From: Elusimicrobia bacterium RIFCSPLOWO2_02_FULL_39_32
Lineage (GTDB): Bacteria; Elusimicrobiota; Elusimicrobia; 2-02-FULL-39-32
DNA length: 64,000 nt
Assembly (NCBI GenBank): GCA_001800135.1
Contig: MGUU01000016.1
Location: 62,001 to 126,000 of the forward strand
Reading direction: 5' to 3'
A program made the translations under genes and the position numbers. Every line of letters starts with the position of its first letter. The first letter of the stretch is position 1. Of the stretch, positions 24,681 to 35,900 are shown piece after piece. The notes under the pieces are model-generated. The model was not told the DNA's origin, searched no databases, and worked only from the letters and a program-made list of their open reading frames with translations.

Positions 24681-25439
24681 TTAGTTAGAGAGCGGTTGGT
24701 TTTCGCCGCTGACTAACGGATTCTGGGTCACTGCTTCTTCCAGTTTATAAATTCGGATCTCTCCAAAAAGTTCAGTCTGTTTAGCCACAATCTGTTTCAA
24801 ACGAATGAGTTCCAACAAGGCCAAAAAAGTAATTATAAATTCTCGTTTAGTTCTGGAGCTCTCAAAAATTTGAATAAAAGCAAGAGACTCTTTCTGTTCT
24901 AAAACATCCAAAATCTCCCTGATTTTTTGTTCTAAAGGAATCTCCTCATAAAGAAGCTCTTTTAGCTCTTGGCTGGCGTCTTTTAGAACTTTTTTAAATG
25001 CGTCTAATAAATCAAACAAGGTCGCGTCCATGCTAAAATCATCTGGCTCAAAAATCGGCAAACTATTTCTGTAGTAAATTTCCTTAACTTCCAATTCTTT
25101 TTCAGACAATATTTTGGCTGCTTCTTTAAATTTCTGATATTCTAAAAGTTTAGCAACCAGCTCTGCTCTTGGGTCTGGCCCATCTGCAAGAGCCTCTAAC
25201 TTGGCTTCTTCTGGCAAAAGAGTATGGGCCTTAATCTGCATTAAAGTTGAAGCCATGACAAGAAATTCCCCTGCTAGTTCCAGATTGAGTTCTTTTAACA
25301 AATGGATGGTTGCCAAATATTCCTGAGTTATTTTAGAAATCTGTATATCCCTAATATCCATATCTTCTTTTTTTATAAGAAATAAAAGAAGATCCAAAGG
25401 CCCTTCAAAAAATTCTAATTTCACTTCATAAGGCTTCAT
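24681..25439 (-). CDS. scpA: Segregation and condensation protein A
   Basis: A 252-residue kleisin: YEVKLEFFEGPLDLLLFLIK at the N-terminus, SKITQEYLATIHLLKELNLELAGEFLVMAS, and the C-terminal winged helix FIITFLALLELIRLKQI with FGEIRIY. It bridges SMC heads together with ScpB. The start overlaps trpS by 14 bp. Confidence 0.95.
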   Translation of the reverse strand: MKPYEVKLEFFEGPLDLLLFLIKKEDMDIRDIQISKITQEYLATIHLLKELNLELAGEFLVMASTLMQIKAHTLLPEEAKLEALADGPDPRAELVAKLLEYQKFKEAAKILSEKELEVKEIYYRNSLPIFEPDDFSMDATLFDLLDAFKKVLKDASQELKELLYEEIPLEQKIREILDVLEQKESLAFIQIFESSRTKREFIITFLALLELIRLKQIVAKQTELFGEIRIYKLEEAVTQNPLVSGENQPLSN

Positions 25440-26463
25440 GATATTGAATCGCTTCCCTCACTGAGGTTAAAGTTTTACCCGCTAAACTGCTAGCGAGCTG
25501 GCTGCCTGATTTTAAAATTTGATTGACCTCTCCTTTTTCTTTGCTAAAAAAATCCCTTTTCTCTCTCAAAGGCTTAAGAGCTTGATTCATTTCTTGAAAA
25601 AGTTCGTTCTTGCATTGCACGCATCCTAAACTCCCCTCTTTGCAACTCTTTTCTCTTAAATGATTTTTCTCTTTAGACTCTTCATAAATTTCATGAAAGG
25701 AAAAAACAGAGCAGCCTTTGGGGTTTTCTGCACACGCTCTTGGATGGCCTGGATCATTCGCCTTGATCTTTAAAGGATCCGTAAACATGGTCTTAATTTT
25801 CTTTTTAAGCAGCTCTTCCTCTTCAGAGATATCTATGGTGTTTCCATAAGATTTAGACATTTTTCTACCGTCAATCCCGCTGACCTTTGGCACATGGGAA
25901 AGAAGAGCCTGCGGCTCCACAAAAATAGATTTTTTATATAGATAGTTAAATCTTCTTGCAATTTCTCTGGTCAGTTCTAAATGAGGAAGCTGATCTTCCC
26001 CTACTGGCACGTGCGTCGCTCCATAAAGGAGGATATCCGCTGCTTGTAATACAGGATAACCTAAAAACCCATGAGTAGAAAGCGCTTTACCTTCTAACTC
26101 CACAATCTGTTCTTTATAAGTTGGGTTTCTTTCCAGCCAAGAGAGTGGCGTGATCATGGAAAGAATAAGAGCAAGTTCTGAATGCTCCTTCACCCAAGAT
26201 TGCCTAAAAAATATTGTTTTTTTTGGGTCTAACCCCACAGCCAGCCAGTCTAAAACCATTTCTTGAATATTGGATTCAATTTTGGATGGTTCTTCATAAT
26301 CTGTGGTTAAGGCATGCCAGTCTGCAACCATAAAAAGGCACTGATTCTCAGTTTGATTTTGTAGTTTTATCCAATTAGACAAAGCTCCAGCAAAATTGCC
26401 CAAGTGCAGTCTGCCGGTTGGCCGCATGCCAGAGAGCACAATTTTTTTAGCCATTAACCCCAA
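25426..26463 (-). CDS. trpS: Tryptophanyl-tRNA synthetase with Fe-S cluster motif
   Basis: Charges tRNA-Trp. Class I signatures are GRLHLGNFAGAL (HIGH-like) and KMSKSYGNTI (KMSKS). Near the C-terminus four cysteines are spaced exactly C-x22-C-x6-C-x2-C (from GCSVFSFHEIY to GCVQC), the arrangement that holds a [4Fe-4S] cluster near the anticodon-binding region in Thermotoga maritima TrpRS. The enzyme is of normal length (345). It overlaps the site-2 protease gene by 17 bp and scpA by 14 bp. Confidence 0.96.
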   Translation of the reverse strand: MGLMAKKIVLSGMRPTGRLHLGNFAGALSNWIKLQNQTENQCLFMVADWHALTTDYEEPSKIESNIQEMVLDWLAVGLDPKKTIFFRQSWVKEHSELALILSMITPLSWLERNPTYKEQIVELEGKALSTHGFLGYPVLQAADILLYGATHVPVGEDQLPHLELTREIARRFNYLYKKSIFVEPQALLSHVPKVSGIDGRKMSKSYGNTIDISEEEELLKKKIKTMFTDPLKIKANDPGHPRACAENPKGCSVFSFHEIYEESKEKNHLREKSCKEGSLGCVQCKNELFQEMNQALKPLREKRDFFSKEKGEVNQILKSGSQLASSLAGKTLTSVREAIQYHEAL

Positions 26464-27082
26464 TCAAGCTAAACAAAAAAGAATAAGAAAAACTAACCAA
26501 TGGATATAAAATCTTGCCCAAAATTCCAAAAGCAACTAACCCCATCATAATAAAAAAACCATAAGGTTCAATGGCATCGTAACGCATGGCCAGTTCTGAA
26601 GGGAGAATCACTGAAAGGATTTTGCTGCCATCTAAGGGAGGTATGGGAATCAAATTAAAAATAGCCAAGACCAAATTTAAAAGTATGCCTTGGGACAAAA
26701 AAATAGGCAGGTATGGAAAACGTTGCACGACCTCTATCTTCATGGCAAAAAAATAAAAAAAAACTAAAAATACCATAGCAAGCAAAAAATTAGAAGCTGG
26801 GCCAGCTAAAGAAACCTTAATCACTCCGCTCCTGTAATGATGAAAACGGTTAGGATTAATTGGCACTGGCTTTGCCCAGCCAAAAGTAGGCAGATGGCTT
26901 AAAAAACAGATAGCTGGAAAAAGTATTGAGCCCACTAAATCAATGTGTGGTACCGGGTTTAGGGTAAGCCTGCCAGCCATATAGGCAGTATCGTCCCCTT
27001 CATAAAGCGCAACCAAACCATGCGAGACCTCATGAAAAATAACAGAAAATAAAAGAAGCGGAATAAATATGAGCCATTCCAT
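26447..27082 (-). CDS. Site-2 protease family (M50) membrane metalloprotease
   Basis: A 211-residue polytopic protein with zinc motif FHEVSHGLVALYEGD (HExxH) in the first helix and NLIPIPPLDGSKIL (NPxPxxDG-type) in a later one. These are the signature of the small rhomboid-like/SpoIVFB-type M50 group found beside trpS and scpAB in many bacteria. The substrate is unknown. Confidence 0.92.
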   Translation of the reverse strand: MEWLIFIPLLLFSVIFHEVSHGLVALYEGDDTAYMAGRLTLNPVPHIDLVGSILFPAICFLSHLPTFGWAKPVPINPNRFHHYRSGVIKVSLAGPASNFLLAMVFLVFFYFFAMKIEVVQRFPYLPIFLSQGILLNLVLAIFNLIPIPPLDGSKILSVILPSELAMRYDAIEPYGFFIMMGLVAFGILGKILYPLVSFSYSFLFSLIGVNG

Positions 27083-27089
27083 ACAAAAG

Positions 27090-28355
27090 TTATCTTATCA
27101 CTCTCGCACGGAAATTGTCAACCACAAAACGAATTTCATCCTCTTTAGATTTTAGTTTCCCCTGATATTTTTTTAAGGCAATGGCTTTAAAAATTTTTCT
27201 GTAAAGCGGCCCGGGAAGAAAACCTAACTTCTTAAGCGCGTCTCCATCCAAAAAAATTTTTGTCTCGCACCAACGCGTATATTTTTCCCAAAGTTTATAA
27301 ATTTTCTGTTCTTCAGGAATTTTGGAAAGAGTTTCAAAAAAAGCGATCATTTCAATTTGAAGTTCATGACGATCCAGAGCGGTAATGGCCTTTTTAGATT
27401 TAAAATCTTGGTAGATGCTTAAAATAGCACATATTTTTTCCTTGCCATTTTTAGAAAATTTAAATTTTTCTAAAAAAATTTCCAAATCAAAAATTGAATT
27501 TTCTTTTAATAGTAGGGCGAGCCGAACAGCCAGTAATGAATTCTTATCCAGTGAAGGCAAAAACAGCTTGCTTACGCTGGAATCCTCCATCAAAATTTTT
27601 CCATTCCAATTTATTTTAGGATCCAACTGTTTTAAGATCTGCCAATCTAAAAGTAATTTTAATGCTTGAGCTGGTTTCTCATCCAACGCTATTTTTTCTA
27701 ACTCAACCCGAATCCGATCCCAAGAAAGTTTAAGCGCATCTTTATCTTTTATTGATTTCTGCAAGACTTTTTCTGTTGTGTCATCCAATTCAAAATTAAA
27801 GCGAGACAAAAATCTAGCTGCTCTAAAAATTCTGGTAGGATCATCTTTAAAACTTTTTGCATGCAGAACCTTTAATATCTTCTCTTTAAGATCATTTAAA
27901 CCATTCAACGGATCCGCCAATTCTCCCCAATTAGATTTGCTTAAAGAAAGTGCCATGGCATTGATACTGAAATCTCTTCTTAAAAGATCCTCTTTTAAAT
28001 TTGAGCTTTGTACAACTGGTAAGGATCCAGAAAAAGGATAAGTCTCTTTTCTGGTTGTAATAAGATCTATGTGGGATCCATCTTTAAATCTTAATGTAAA
28101 AGTTTTAAACTGAGGATATGAACTAAGTTCTACTTCCCATGTTTTGGCAAGTCTCTGCGCAAGACTTTTAAGAGATCCGCCAGCAATGGTAAGATCACAA
28201 TCTTTTTCTATTGCGCGATTTAAAAAAAGATCTCGAACCATCCCCCCCACCAAATAGGGTTTTAGTTTTAATGATTCCGACATTCTTGAAACAATTTTAA
28301 TCCTTTCTAATAAGGGAGGCGGCAATTGGGACTTAAGCTGGCTGGAAAGATTCAT
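27090..28355 (-). CDS. CCA-adding enzyme / poly(A) polymerase family
   Basis: A 421-residue class II tRNA nucleotidyltransferase-type protein. The head domain contains PYLVGGMVRDLFLNRAIEKDCDLTIAGG (GG-x-VRD and DxD) and RRDFSINAMALSL; then NDLKEKILKVLH and DDPTRIFRAARFLSRF. Because tRNA-Phe in this window has no encoded CCA, a CCA-adding role is likely, although poly(A) polymerases share these motifs. No HD domain is seen at the C-terminus. Confidence 0.85.
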   Translation of the reverse strand: MNLSSQLKSQLPPPLLERIKIVSRMSESLKLKPYLVGGMVRDLFLNRAIEKDCDLTIAGGSLKSLAQRLAKTWEVELSSYPQFKTFTLRFKDGSHIDLITTRKETYPFSGSLPVVQSSNLKEDLLRRDFSINAMALSLSKSNWGELADPLNGLNDLKEKILKVLHAKSFKDDPTRIFRAARFLSRFNFELDDTTEKVLQKSIKDKDALKLSWDRIRVELEKIALDEKPAQALKLLLDWQILKQLDPKINWNGKILMEDSSVSKLFLPSLDKNSLLAVRLALLLKENSIFDLEIFLEKFKFSKNGKEKICAILSIYQDFKSKKAITALDRHELQIEMIAFFETLSKIPEEQKIYKLWEKYTRWCETKIFLDGDALKKLGFLPGPLYRKIFKAIALKKYQGKLKSKEDEIRFVVDNFRARVIR

Positions 28356-28382
28356 AAATTTTTTAAAAGCGTAGCAAAACTC

Positions 28383-29669
28383 TCATTTAGTTGCAATGGA
28401 CTGTTCCCTTTTAGAATTCTCCGCCTCCCCTAACTCCTGATAGATCAAACCTAGCATCTGGTGAACTTGAGGATTAAAAGGATTAATACCATTCGCCTCT
28501 TTAGCAAGTCTTAAAGCTTCTTGCCAATTTTTAGCAAGGATCATCTTCTCTGCCAGAGCCAAATAACCAGGGCTATAATTAGGATTTTCTTTAATACATT
28601 TTCTTAAATATTCTAAACCCTCATTTTTCTTTCCCTGCTCTAAATATCGGCGAGCAGCTCGAGTCAATGCAACTGGATTACTTGGTTCTAATTTAAGAGC
28701 TTTTTCATAAAAAATAAGAGCCGCATCCACTGACTTATTTAATAACATTCTGTCTCCTAAGCGAATGTAACCCCTTATATCAGTGCCTGTTATTTCTTCT
28801 AATTCATCTCCAGATGCTTTCATATTTAACTGATCTGGCAAAGCTCCGGGTGAAACAGTTAAATCTTCTTTTTTTAAGAATTCTTTCCATGCCTCTTCAA
28901 ATTCTTTAAGGGAAAGATTAAAAATAGATTTAAAAGCTTCATCCTTAGTTTTAGTCTTAGCAAGTTCTTCCAAAATTTTTGAAATCGCTTTTCTTTTTAA
29001 ATGTTCCATAAAATAAACCGCATGAGAGGTTTGAGAAAAAGCAAGACGTATATCATTTTGATCTTTTAAATAGACCAGTGATGGCTCCATTTTAGAAAAA
29101 GAGATAAGCCTTTCATCTTTTAAAGCCTGAACCAGTTCTGTTCTATTTCCTGGGGTGAGATAAGATGGGTTTTTAAATCGCCAGCGCGTTTCCAAATATT
29201 TTGCAATTCCTTCATGCAGCCATAAAGGGCAAGAACTCTTGCTTTTTAATTCAATCAAAAAATGAAGATATTCATGGGACAAGGTATCCAGCCAACGATA
29301 ACCATAGGGAAGCTGCTCCGGGCTTAAAATCATCAATTTCCCGAATTTACAGACTCCAACCGTGCCGCTTTTTTCAATAATCTCTTTAGCTAAAGTTGTG
29401 CCTAAAGAGAAAGTTTCCGGATTAGGATAGATTTCAACTGGAATTTTTTCTTTAGGAAAAAATTCCAAAGTCTGACCAATCTCCTTGTAAGCGCTTTCTA
29501 AAGCTTCTAAAGCGTATTCAGCCAAAAATAACTCTTCTTTCCTTGCTTTAAAAACAAAATGCTCTGATTCTTTGGTTTGAAAAGTTAGAGAGAAGGGTTC
29601 TTCCGCAAAGCAACTATTGAAAAGAAATAAAGCATAAGTAAAGAAACAAATCTTAAAAAAACTTTTCAT
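28383..29669 (-). CDS. Exported gluzincin-like peptidase (MA clan) with TPR repeats
   Basis: A 428-residue protein with signal peptide (residues 1-22, LFLFNSCFA), a peptidase MA-like domain with the zinc motif LSHEYLHFLIE and WLHEGIAKYLE (about 130-165), and two or three C-terminal TPR units (residues 295-420; for example AALIFYEKALKLEPSNPVAL). Membrane-facing and periplasmic location is likely. Its substrate is unknown. It lies 28 bp after the DUF4175-like gene and 27 bp before the CCA enzyme. Confidence 0.8.
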   Translation of the reverse strand: MKSFFKICFFTYALFLFNSCFAEEPFSLTFQTKESEHFVFKARKEELFLAEYALEALESAYKEIGQTLEFFPKEKIPVEIYPNPETFSLGTTLAKEIIEKSGTVGVCKFGKLMILSPEQLPYGYRWLDTLSHEYLHFLIELKSKSSCPLWLHEGIAKYLETRWRFKNPSYLTPGNRTELVQALKDERLISFSKMEPSLVYLKDQNDIRLAFSQTSHAVYFMEHLKRKAISKILEELAKTKTKDEAFKSIFNLSLKEFEEAWKEFLKKEDLTVSPGALPDQLNMKASGDELEEITGTDIRGYIRLGDRMLLNKSVDAALIFYEKALKLEPSNPVALTRAARRYLEQGKKNEGLEYLRKCIKENPNYSPGYLALAEKMILAKNWQEALRLAKEANGINPFNPQVHQMLGLIYQELGEAENSKREQSIATK

Positions 29670-29697
29670 AACCTTATTTAAGTAATCAAACTCTTTC

Positions 29698-32600
29698 CTA
29701 CTGAACGATTCTTTTATAATAATCTTTAATGATATTCTCCTCAGATTTAGGATACTTTTCCTTAAGAGATTCTAAAATCTCTTCCCTAAACTCTCTAGGT
29801 GGAATATATTCATCAGCTCTTGGAATCCTAACCGCTCCAGACCTAAAGCCTCTCTGCCCCTCTTTTTGCCCTTTTAATCCAATAAAATTTGAAGGATCGC
29901 TTTCTGATTGTTTTTGCATCTGTTTCATCTCTTGCCCGCTATTTTCCAACCCCTCTTGAACTTTTCTTAAATGAGAAAGAGCATTTTGTTGATGACCCAA
30001 AGAAGATCCGCTCTCCTTTTGTTTTAGAGAATTTTCACTCTTTTCCATTTCCTCTCGCGCCTGCTTCATTGCGTTTAAAGAATTTTGAGGCAGGGTTGCT
30101 GTGCCCTGACCCAACTTACGGAAATCCTGATGCAGTTTTTTAGCCTCTTCCTTTAAGCGATCCTGCTCATCCGCTAAACTCTTTAATTTAGAATGTTCTT
30201 CCTGGCTCCACGCGTTATCTTCTTTAGACGGATTTTTAAGCTGGTTTAAAATAAATTGTTCATCTTTATTAATATTTCCTAAATCTTGAAAGGCTTTGAT
30301 ATCTGATTTAAATTTTTCCTGATTTGCTTGAAGACCATCAATAATCTCTTTTAGCCATTTTTGTGAAAAAATAACATTTAGTCCTTCTAATTCCTTTAAA
30401 ACATTTTCCATTTTTGGGATTAAATCCTTTAGCATAGAGTTAAGAATTTCTTTCTCTCTTCTTATCTCCTCACACTTTTTAATAACCTCCTTTTGTTTTT
30501 TTGCTAACTCTAACAATAAATGACGTTGTCTTTCTAAAACTAAAGCTTTTTGTTTTAAATCTAATTGATTAGTAGCTTGTAGAATCTTCTCCTGATCCCT
30601 CACAACTTGATCCAATGCTTTTAATTTCTGCTCCGCCTCTTGATCTAGGAGCCGATCCTGATTGGCAACTGTTTCTTCCGCTGCTTTGGATAATAGTTCT
30701 CGAGCTTGACGCGCCAAATCCAGAAGTTTTTGAGCTAAAGAAAGAGCAGCCTTTAAATCCCCTTGGGCAAGCGCATCGTTTAATTCCTTGAGCTCTTTAG
30801 ATAAATTTCCAAAATTCATGCTTTTTACAGAAGCTTTGTTTACAAACTCTTCTGGAAGTTGTTTTGGAAAATCTTTTATCTTTTGCTGTATCTCTGAAAG
30901 TATATTTTGCGCCTCTTTTAGAGTTTGCTTCAGCAATTGTTTAAGACTGGCATCCAGAACTTTTGACTCTTTCAGTTTAGAATTTAATAAATTCCCTTTT
31001 TCCAATAAATGATCTGCGGAGTGAATTAAATCTTTCATCCTGCTTTCCCTATCTACATTTTCAGCTATTGTATTTAACCGTTCCAACTCTTGTATAGCGT
31101 TATCCTGTTCTTCCACTCCTTCTTTCCAACTTTTTAGATTAAGTTTCTTTTGCGCTTGGGACATTGAACCTTCTCTTAAAGCGCCAAGTTCTTGTTTGAT
31201 GGAACGGTGTTCCAAGTAGCTCTTATAATCACTGTAGGGGTCGTTCCCTAAAAGTTCTAAAATTTCTTCCAAATTATTTTCTAAATTTAAAGTTTTTGCG
31301 GCAGCCTCGGCCTGTTGCTCCTCTGCTTTCTTTAATTTTTGAGATAATTCTGGTTCATTCAACTCCGCCTTTTCCCATTCTTTATTAGGAGCTCTTGCTA
31401 AGGTTTGCTCTGCTAAGAGATCTAAAAGGTCAGCCCTAAATTTTTCTAGTTTTTTCTGAACCTTTTCATGCTCTTTTTGACGGTCTAAAATCTCTATGGT
31501 TACAGTTTGAGAAAATGCGGATTTTGGACCTTGCACCAGATCATTATCTTGAACTTCTAATTGCAATTTAAGAACTTCTTTGGGATTGACTTTAATGGAG
31601 CTTAAACTAAATAAAAAGTTATCTATTTTTTGCGCGCTTGGCGAATCATATTTCTTCATCAGAACTTTTTCCTCTTGTCTGCCCAATCCTTTTTTGATTT
31701 TAAGGTAAATTGAACTTACCCCCACGTCATCTTTAAATTCAAAGGTAAAAGGGATTTTAGATTCCATTCCCACTAAAAGATCATTTACAGGCGCAAGCAG
31801 CCTAATTTCCGGGAAAAGGTCTTTCTTCACTAAGCAGGTATAATGCACGGTTTGAACAGGTGAAAAACCCTCTTTATCTTTTAAATCAAAATGGAATTCA
31901 AAGGGTTGGTGCGCTGTAAAGCTTATTAAAACTCTGTCTTGCAGGATTTGAACTGGAAGTCGCATTCCTTGAGAAGTAACCATTTCTATAGATTCCAAAT
32001 CTTTAGTTGGCCTTGCGGAAATCTGCACTTTAGTGCCAGGATAAACATTTATTTGCGGCTCGCCAGTTAAAATTTCATCTTTAAGCCCTAAATAAGAGGG
32101 ATAAGAAAACTGCAATCTAAAATCAGTTAAACGAGGTTCTTCCACAGGGAGAATAGTATAAATTCCTGTTTCCATGCGAGCGCATTTTACTTTAAAGGAG
32201 ATTTCTTCCTTTACAGAAGCGATCTTAAAATTAAATTGTCCCTCTTTCAATTCAGGTTTAATCTCCTCCCAGCGGTCTGCCATTTTCAGATAAAGCTGCG
32301 GATTTGCTGAGGACTCTTTCAGAAGTTTTACGCTAATATTAAAAGGCTGCCCATAAAGCGCCTTCCCCCCTAAAGGCGCAATATGCAAAAGTTGAAAAAT
32401 CTCTTTTTCTCCTCCTAAAAACAAAAGGTTCCATGCGGAAATTCCAGATTTTGGCAATAAAAAAGTAATTCCTAAAATAAGAATAGAAGAAAAAGCAAAA
32501 AACCTTAGAGCTTTCTTTAAATTTTCCGGAACGATCCATTGTTTAGGATTTTCTTTATCTAGTAAGGTTTTTACTGAAACAATAAAAGCCTCTTTTAAAT

Positions 32601-32943
32601 CTGGAGAGATGCCCGCAGGGGTTGGACTGCTGGAAAGTTCTATGGCGCTAAAAAGGTCTTTAAATAAAGAGGATCTTCTTGCAAGAGTATCACAAAAATT
32701 TTTAATCTGAATTAATTTTTTAAATTTCTGTATGAAAAAATAAATAAAAATCAGAATAGAAATGGATAAAAAACAAAGAATGATCTTTCTAAAAAAAAGT
32801 TCCCAAGGAAAAATTGCGGATAAAAGAAGAATGGAAAGTGAACAGACAATTTGACTAAATAAAATTAGTCCCTGTTCAATCAGGATACAAAAAACAAACC
32901 TGTTATAATATGGTTTAAGGCTCTTTAACACACCTTCAATCAT
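29698..32943 (-). CDS. DUF4175-like large membrane protein with long coiled coil
   Basis: A 1081-residue protein with two N-terminal helices (about 20-70) and a third near 145-165, a beta-rich extracytoplasmic part to about 480 with repeated folds, then a long helical/coiled-coil region (about 480-1010, Gln/Lys/Glu/Leu-rich). The C-terminus VRIPRADEYIPPREFREEIL...YYKRIVQ matches the typical end of DUF4175-like proteins. These are uncharacterised, probably envelope-associated. It begins 28 bp after the first giant gene stops and may be transcribed with it. Confidence 0.75.
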   Translation of the reverse strand: MIEGVLKSLKPYYNRFVFCILIEQGLILFSQIVCSLSILLLSAIFPWELFFRKIILCFLSISILIFIYFFIQKFKKLIQIKNFCDTLARRSSLFKDLFSAIELSSSPTPAGISPDLKEAFIVSVKTLLDKENPKQWIVPENLKKALRFFAFSSILILGITFLLPKSGISAWNLLFLGGEKEIFQLLHIAPLGGKALYGQPFNISVKLLKESSANPQLYLKMADRWEEIKPELKEGQFNFKIASVKEEISFKVKCARMETGIYTILPVEEPRLTDFRLQFSYPSYLGLKDEILTGEPQINVYPGTKVQISARPTKDLESIEMVTSQGMRLPVQILQDRVLISFTAHQPFEFHFDLKDKEGFSPVQTVHYTCLVKKDLFPEIRLLAPVNDLLVGMESKIPFTFEFKDDVGVSSIYLKIKKGLGRQEEKVLMKKYDSPSAQKIDNFLFSLSSIKVNPKEVLKLQLEVQDNDLVQGPKSAFSQTVTIEILDRQKEHEKVQKKLEKFRADLLDLLAEQTLARAPNKEWEKAELNEPELSQKLKKAEEQQAEAAAKTLNLENNLEEILELLGNDPYSDYKSYLEHRSIKQELGALREGSMSQAQKKLNLKSWKEGVEEQDNAIQELERLNTIAENVDRESRMKDLIHSADHLLEKGNLLNSKLKESKVLDASLKQLLKQTLKEAQNILSEIQQKIKDFPKQLPEEFVNKASVKSMNFGNLSKELKELNDALAQGDLKAALSLAQKLLDLARQARELLSKAAEETVANQDRLLDQEAEQKLKALDQVVRDQEKILQATNQLDLKQKALVLERQRHLLLELAKKQKEVIKKCEEIRREKEILNSMLKDLIPKMENVLKELEGLNVIFSQKWLKEIIDGLQANQEKFKSDIKAFQDLGNINKDEQFILNQLKNPSKEDNAWSQEEHSKLKSLADEQDRLKEEAKKLHQDFRKLGQGTATLPQNSLNAMKQAREEMEKSENSLKQKESGSSLGHQQNALSHLRKVQEGLENSGQEMKQMQKQSESDPSNFIGLKGQKEGQRGFRSGAVRIPRADEYIPPREFREEILESLKEKYPKSEENIIKDYYKRIVQ

Positions 32944-32971
32944 ACTTCAATCTAAAAAAAATTTCACCTTG

Positions 32972-35900
32972 TTACTGGTTTGTTTCTACTAACTTTCTGG
33001 AGCGAGAATCTTGGTCAAAAATTGGTGTGAGGGGTTGAACCTTGCTGCTAGAGAGAATCAGCAATACCCTAATCTTTTTTTCTAGATTACTCGTTATCTT
33101 AAACAAACTCTCATTGCTGGTAAAAACCTGCACAAACAGTTCTGAATCTAATCTTTTTAATTCTAAAAGTTTAGCTTTTAATGCTGAATAAAGAGCTTCT
33201 GCCTCAATACCTTTGACTGGATCCATTTCTTGCAATGGCAATAAATCCTTTCTTGTGACTACAATTCCTCCAAAGCAAACATTCCCCAGCATTTCATCTG
33301 TGAGATTGTACTGATTGATCAGTTCTCTTCTTAACTTAAAAATATCAATCTTATCCTTGTTCGTAAAAAGAGGCACAATGATCTTAGTTCCTGTTTTGTA
33401 CGCGAGCTTGATCTGTTTAGCTAATGTTCCAAGTTCAAGATCAGAGTAATCTCCGACATCAAAGGCATTAATGATCAGATTATTATTTTTTACAAACGCC
33501 ATTTTAAGATAAAACCCAATATTCGGAATCATGGCTCTCGCCAAATTCATGATAAAATGAGTCGCAAAAGAAAGGAAAACAATAGTTGAAAAGGAAAAAA
33601 TCAGGAAAGGGAATTGAAAAGGGAGAAAAGGCAATGCGATGTTAACTAAAGCAATGAGTACCGAATCTCTAAAATTTTCTGGCGGGGCGCGCGAATTAAA
33701 AAATTTTGCCACTAGCGGAGTATGTCCTAATACAAGAATAGGCCATGTTCCCAAATAAGAAACCTTAAGCGCAAGATCAATATCCCCAGTAAAGATAAAT
33801 GCCGGCAGACCAAAGAAGATACTGCTCACAAAAAAAGAGATGAGATTTTCCCACCATGGCGCAATGATGAAATCATAATTCTGATAAAGAATTTTTCTAT
33901 ATTTATGGGGAAGGATTGGCAAAAGAAATTTTATTGTCTGTTTCTTTAGCCATTCCATGACCCCCCCATTATTTTCTTTTGCAACATTGCCGTTATTATC
34001 TTCATCTACCAGATCAGGATTGTTTGATTGAGATTCTGTTTGAATCCCGCGCTTACCAGCCTCTTCCTTGAGCCATTCATACATCAGCAAAGCCACTTCT
34101 TTGCGTAAACTGCGATCGTTGGCTTTATCCGCTGTTTCTGAATGAAAAACTTCAAAGCTCAGGTTCTTAATGTGTACTAAAGCGCGAGGTAGTTCACCCC
34201 ATTTCTCAACCATCCATGCCTTAATATATTCATCTTCTAAATTTTTAAAATATTCCTGCATCATTATCTTTAAGGGTTCCATCCCATCTGGAAAAAATAG
34301 TTTTTTCTCTTGATCTAAAGAATTAATCATTAGAATCAATGTCATAATTTTTTCCATGATGCCTTCAATTCCTAAACCATATCTTTCCAACAACTCCTCA
34401 TCTTCATTATGATTCGGAGTCTGTTTCAAATGCTCAAGATACTGCTCTAATGTCATGAGTTCCTCTAAATCTGCTTCCTCACCCGCAAAGGTAAAATCTT
34501 GCCAATGTATGGATTCTTTAAAGAGACCCGAATTTTGCTTAACTGCTTCTGTGCGTCCCAATTCTTTTGCGATCCTATTTATGAGTTCTTCTTCAGACAA
34601 AACAGTTCCTTTAGAAATTAGACCCATACTAAAAAGAGCCCGCGATATCCTTTTTCTTAAACCCAATAAATTAGGGTCTCTATGCAAAAGTTGAGAGAAT
34701 TTAACAAGCCGATGGGGTGTCAAGACCCGGTAAAAAACCATAGTAGGATTCACAGGATTTCCATTTGAATCGTCAAGCTGATCTGCATTGTTAAATTTTC
34801 CTAATCCATCTGGAAGCTGATAAATTTGACGGTGCCCAAGCAGTTGGATAAATCCATTTTTTTCTTTTAAGAGATGATGCCCTTCTACAGCTCTTCTTGC
34901 CTCATCCTGAGAAACAATTCCCTCATAATAGAATGATGCCTCTAAATCTCTATTCAATAAATAAGGCATTTTTCCAAAACCTCGATTCTGTCCTGATCCT
35001 TTTACAGCCAGCCATGTTCCATCCTTTAAAGGGAAATAAACGGTCCGTCCATTCGCCACGTTCCAACTCCTAAACCGATAAGTCTCATCTCTATTCTTTG
35101 GCATATCCTCTGGTTTCATCACATCATCCGTAACTCCAACAATTATTTTAAACCCCTCCATTGCCATGCGCTCTGCCGTATCTGCGGATCCCGCCATTCC
35201 TGACAAAAACGCGCTATGACTATTTAATAACTCTTCCCCGCCAATCTTATCTAGAGTCTTTTGATTCACAACATTCAAAGATCCAACCTGCCCCTTATTT
35301 TCTTCTAGTACCACCATAAATACAGGACGGAGAGAACGGTCATCCAGCAGTGCTTCCAACACCTCAGGAATAAACGATTTTTTGAGTTCCGGGTATTGGG
35401 TAAGATTATTATCCTCAAAATATTTATCAAGTTTAATTTCAAATGCCGATTTATCTTTAACAAATTCTTTTACTTTCTCATAGCCAATGGTAAAACCATC
35501 CTCAAATATAAAGACTCCTTGATTTGTTTCTGATGGAACAGACCTCAATATCCCGCGGTGTGTCATCCTATTTTCCTGTTTTCCCTCTTCATTTAGTTCA
35601 GGATCAAAATAAATAAAGGTAACCTCATCTCTGGGTTCTAAAGTCTCCAAACCTTGCGCAGGTTTTTTTTGCCATTCGCCTAGATAAATCTGTTTTGATT
35701 TTTTAGTTTGTACAGTTCCTAATATATTTTCTGCTGTGATTGGCGATAACTTTCCTCTATAATTTTGTTTTAAAAATGGAACAAATCCATGAATAGAAAA
35801 ACCTGTGCTATTTTTATATTCCTGGGGCAAGTTGTAATTTTTTTGACGCGCAGGAAGATCAGAACTTAATCGCCAAAAATTTCCTAAAACCCTTTTATCT

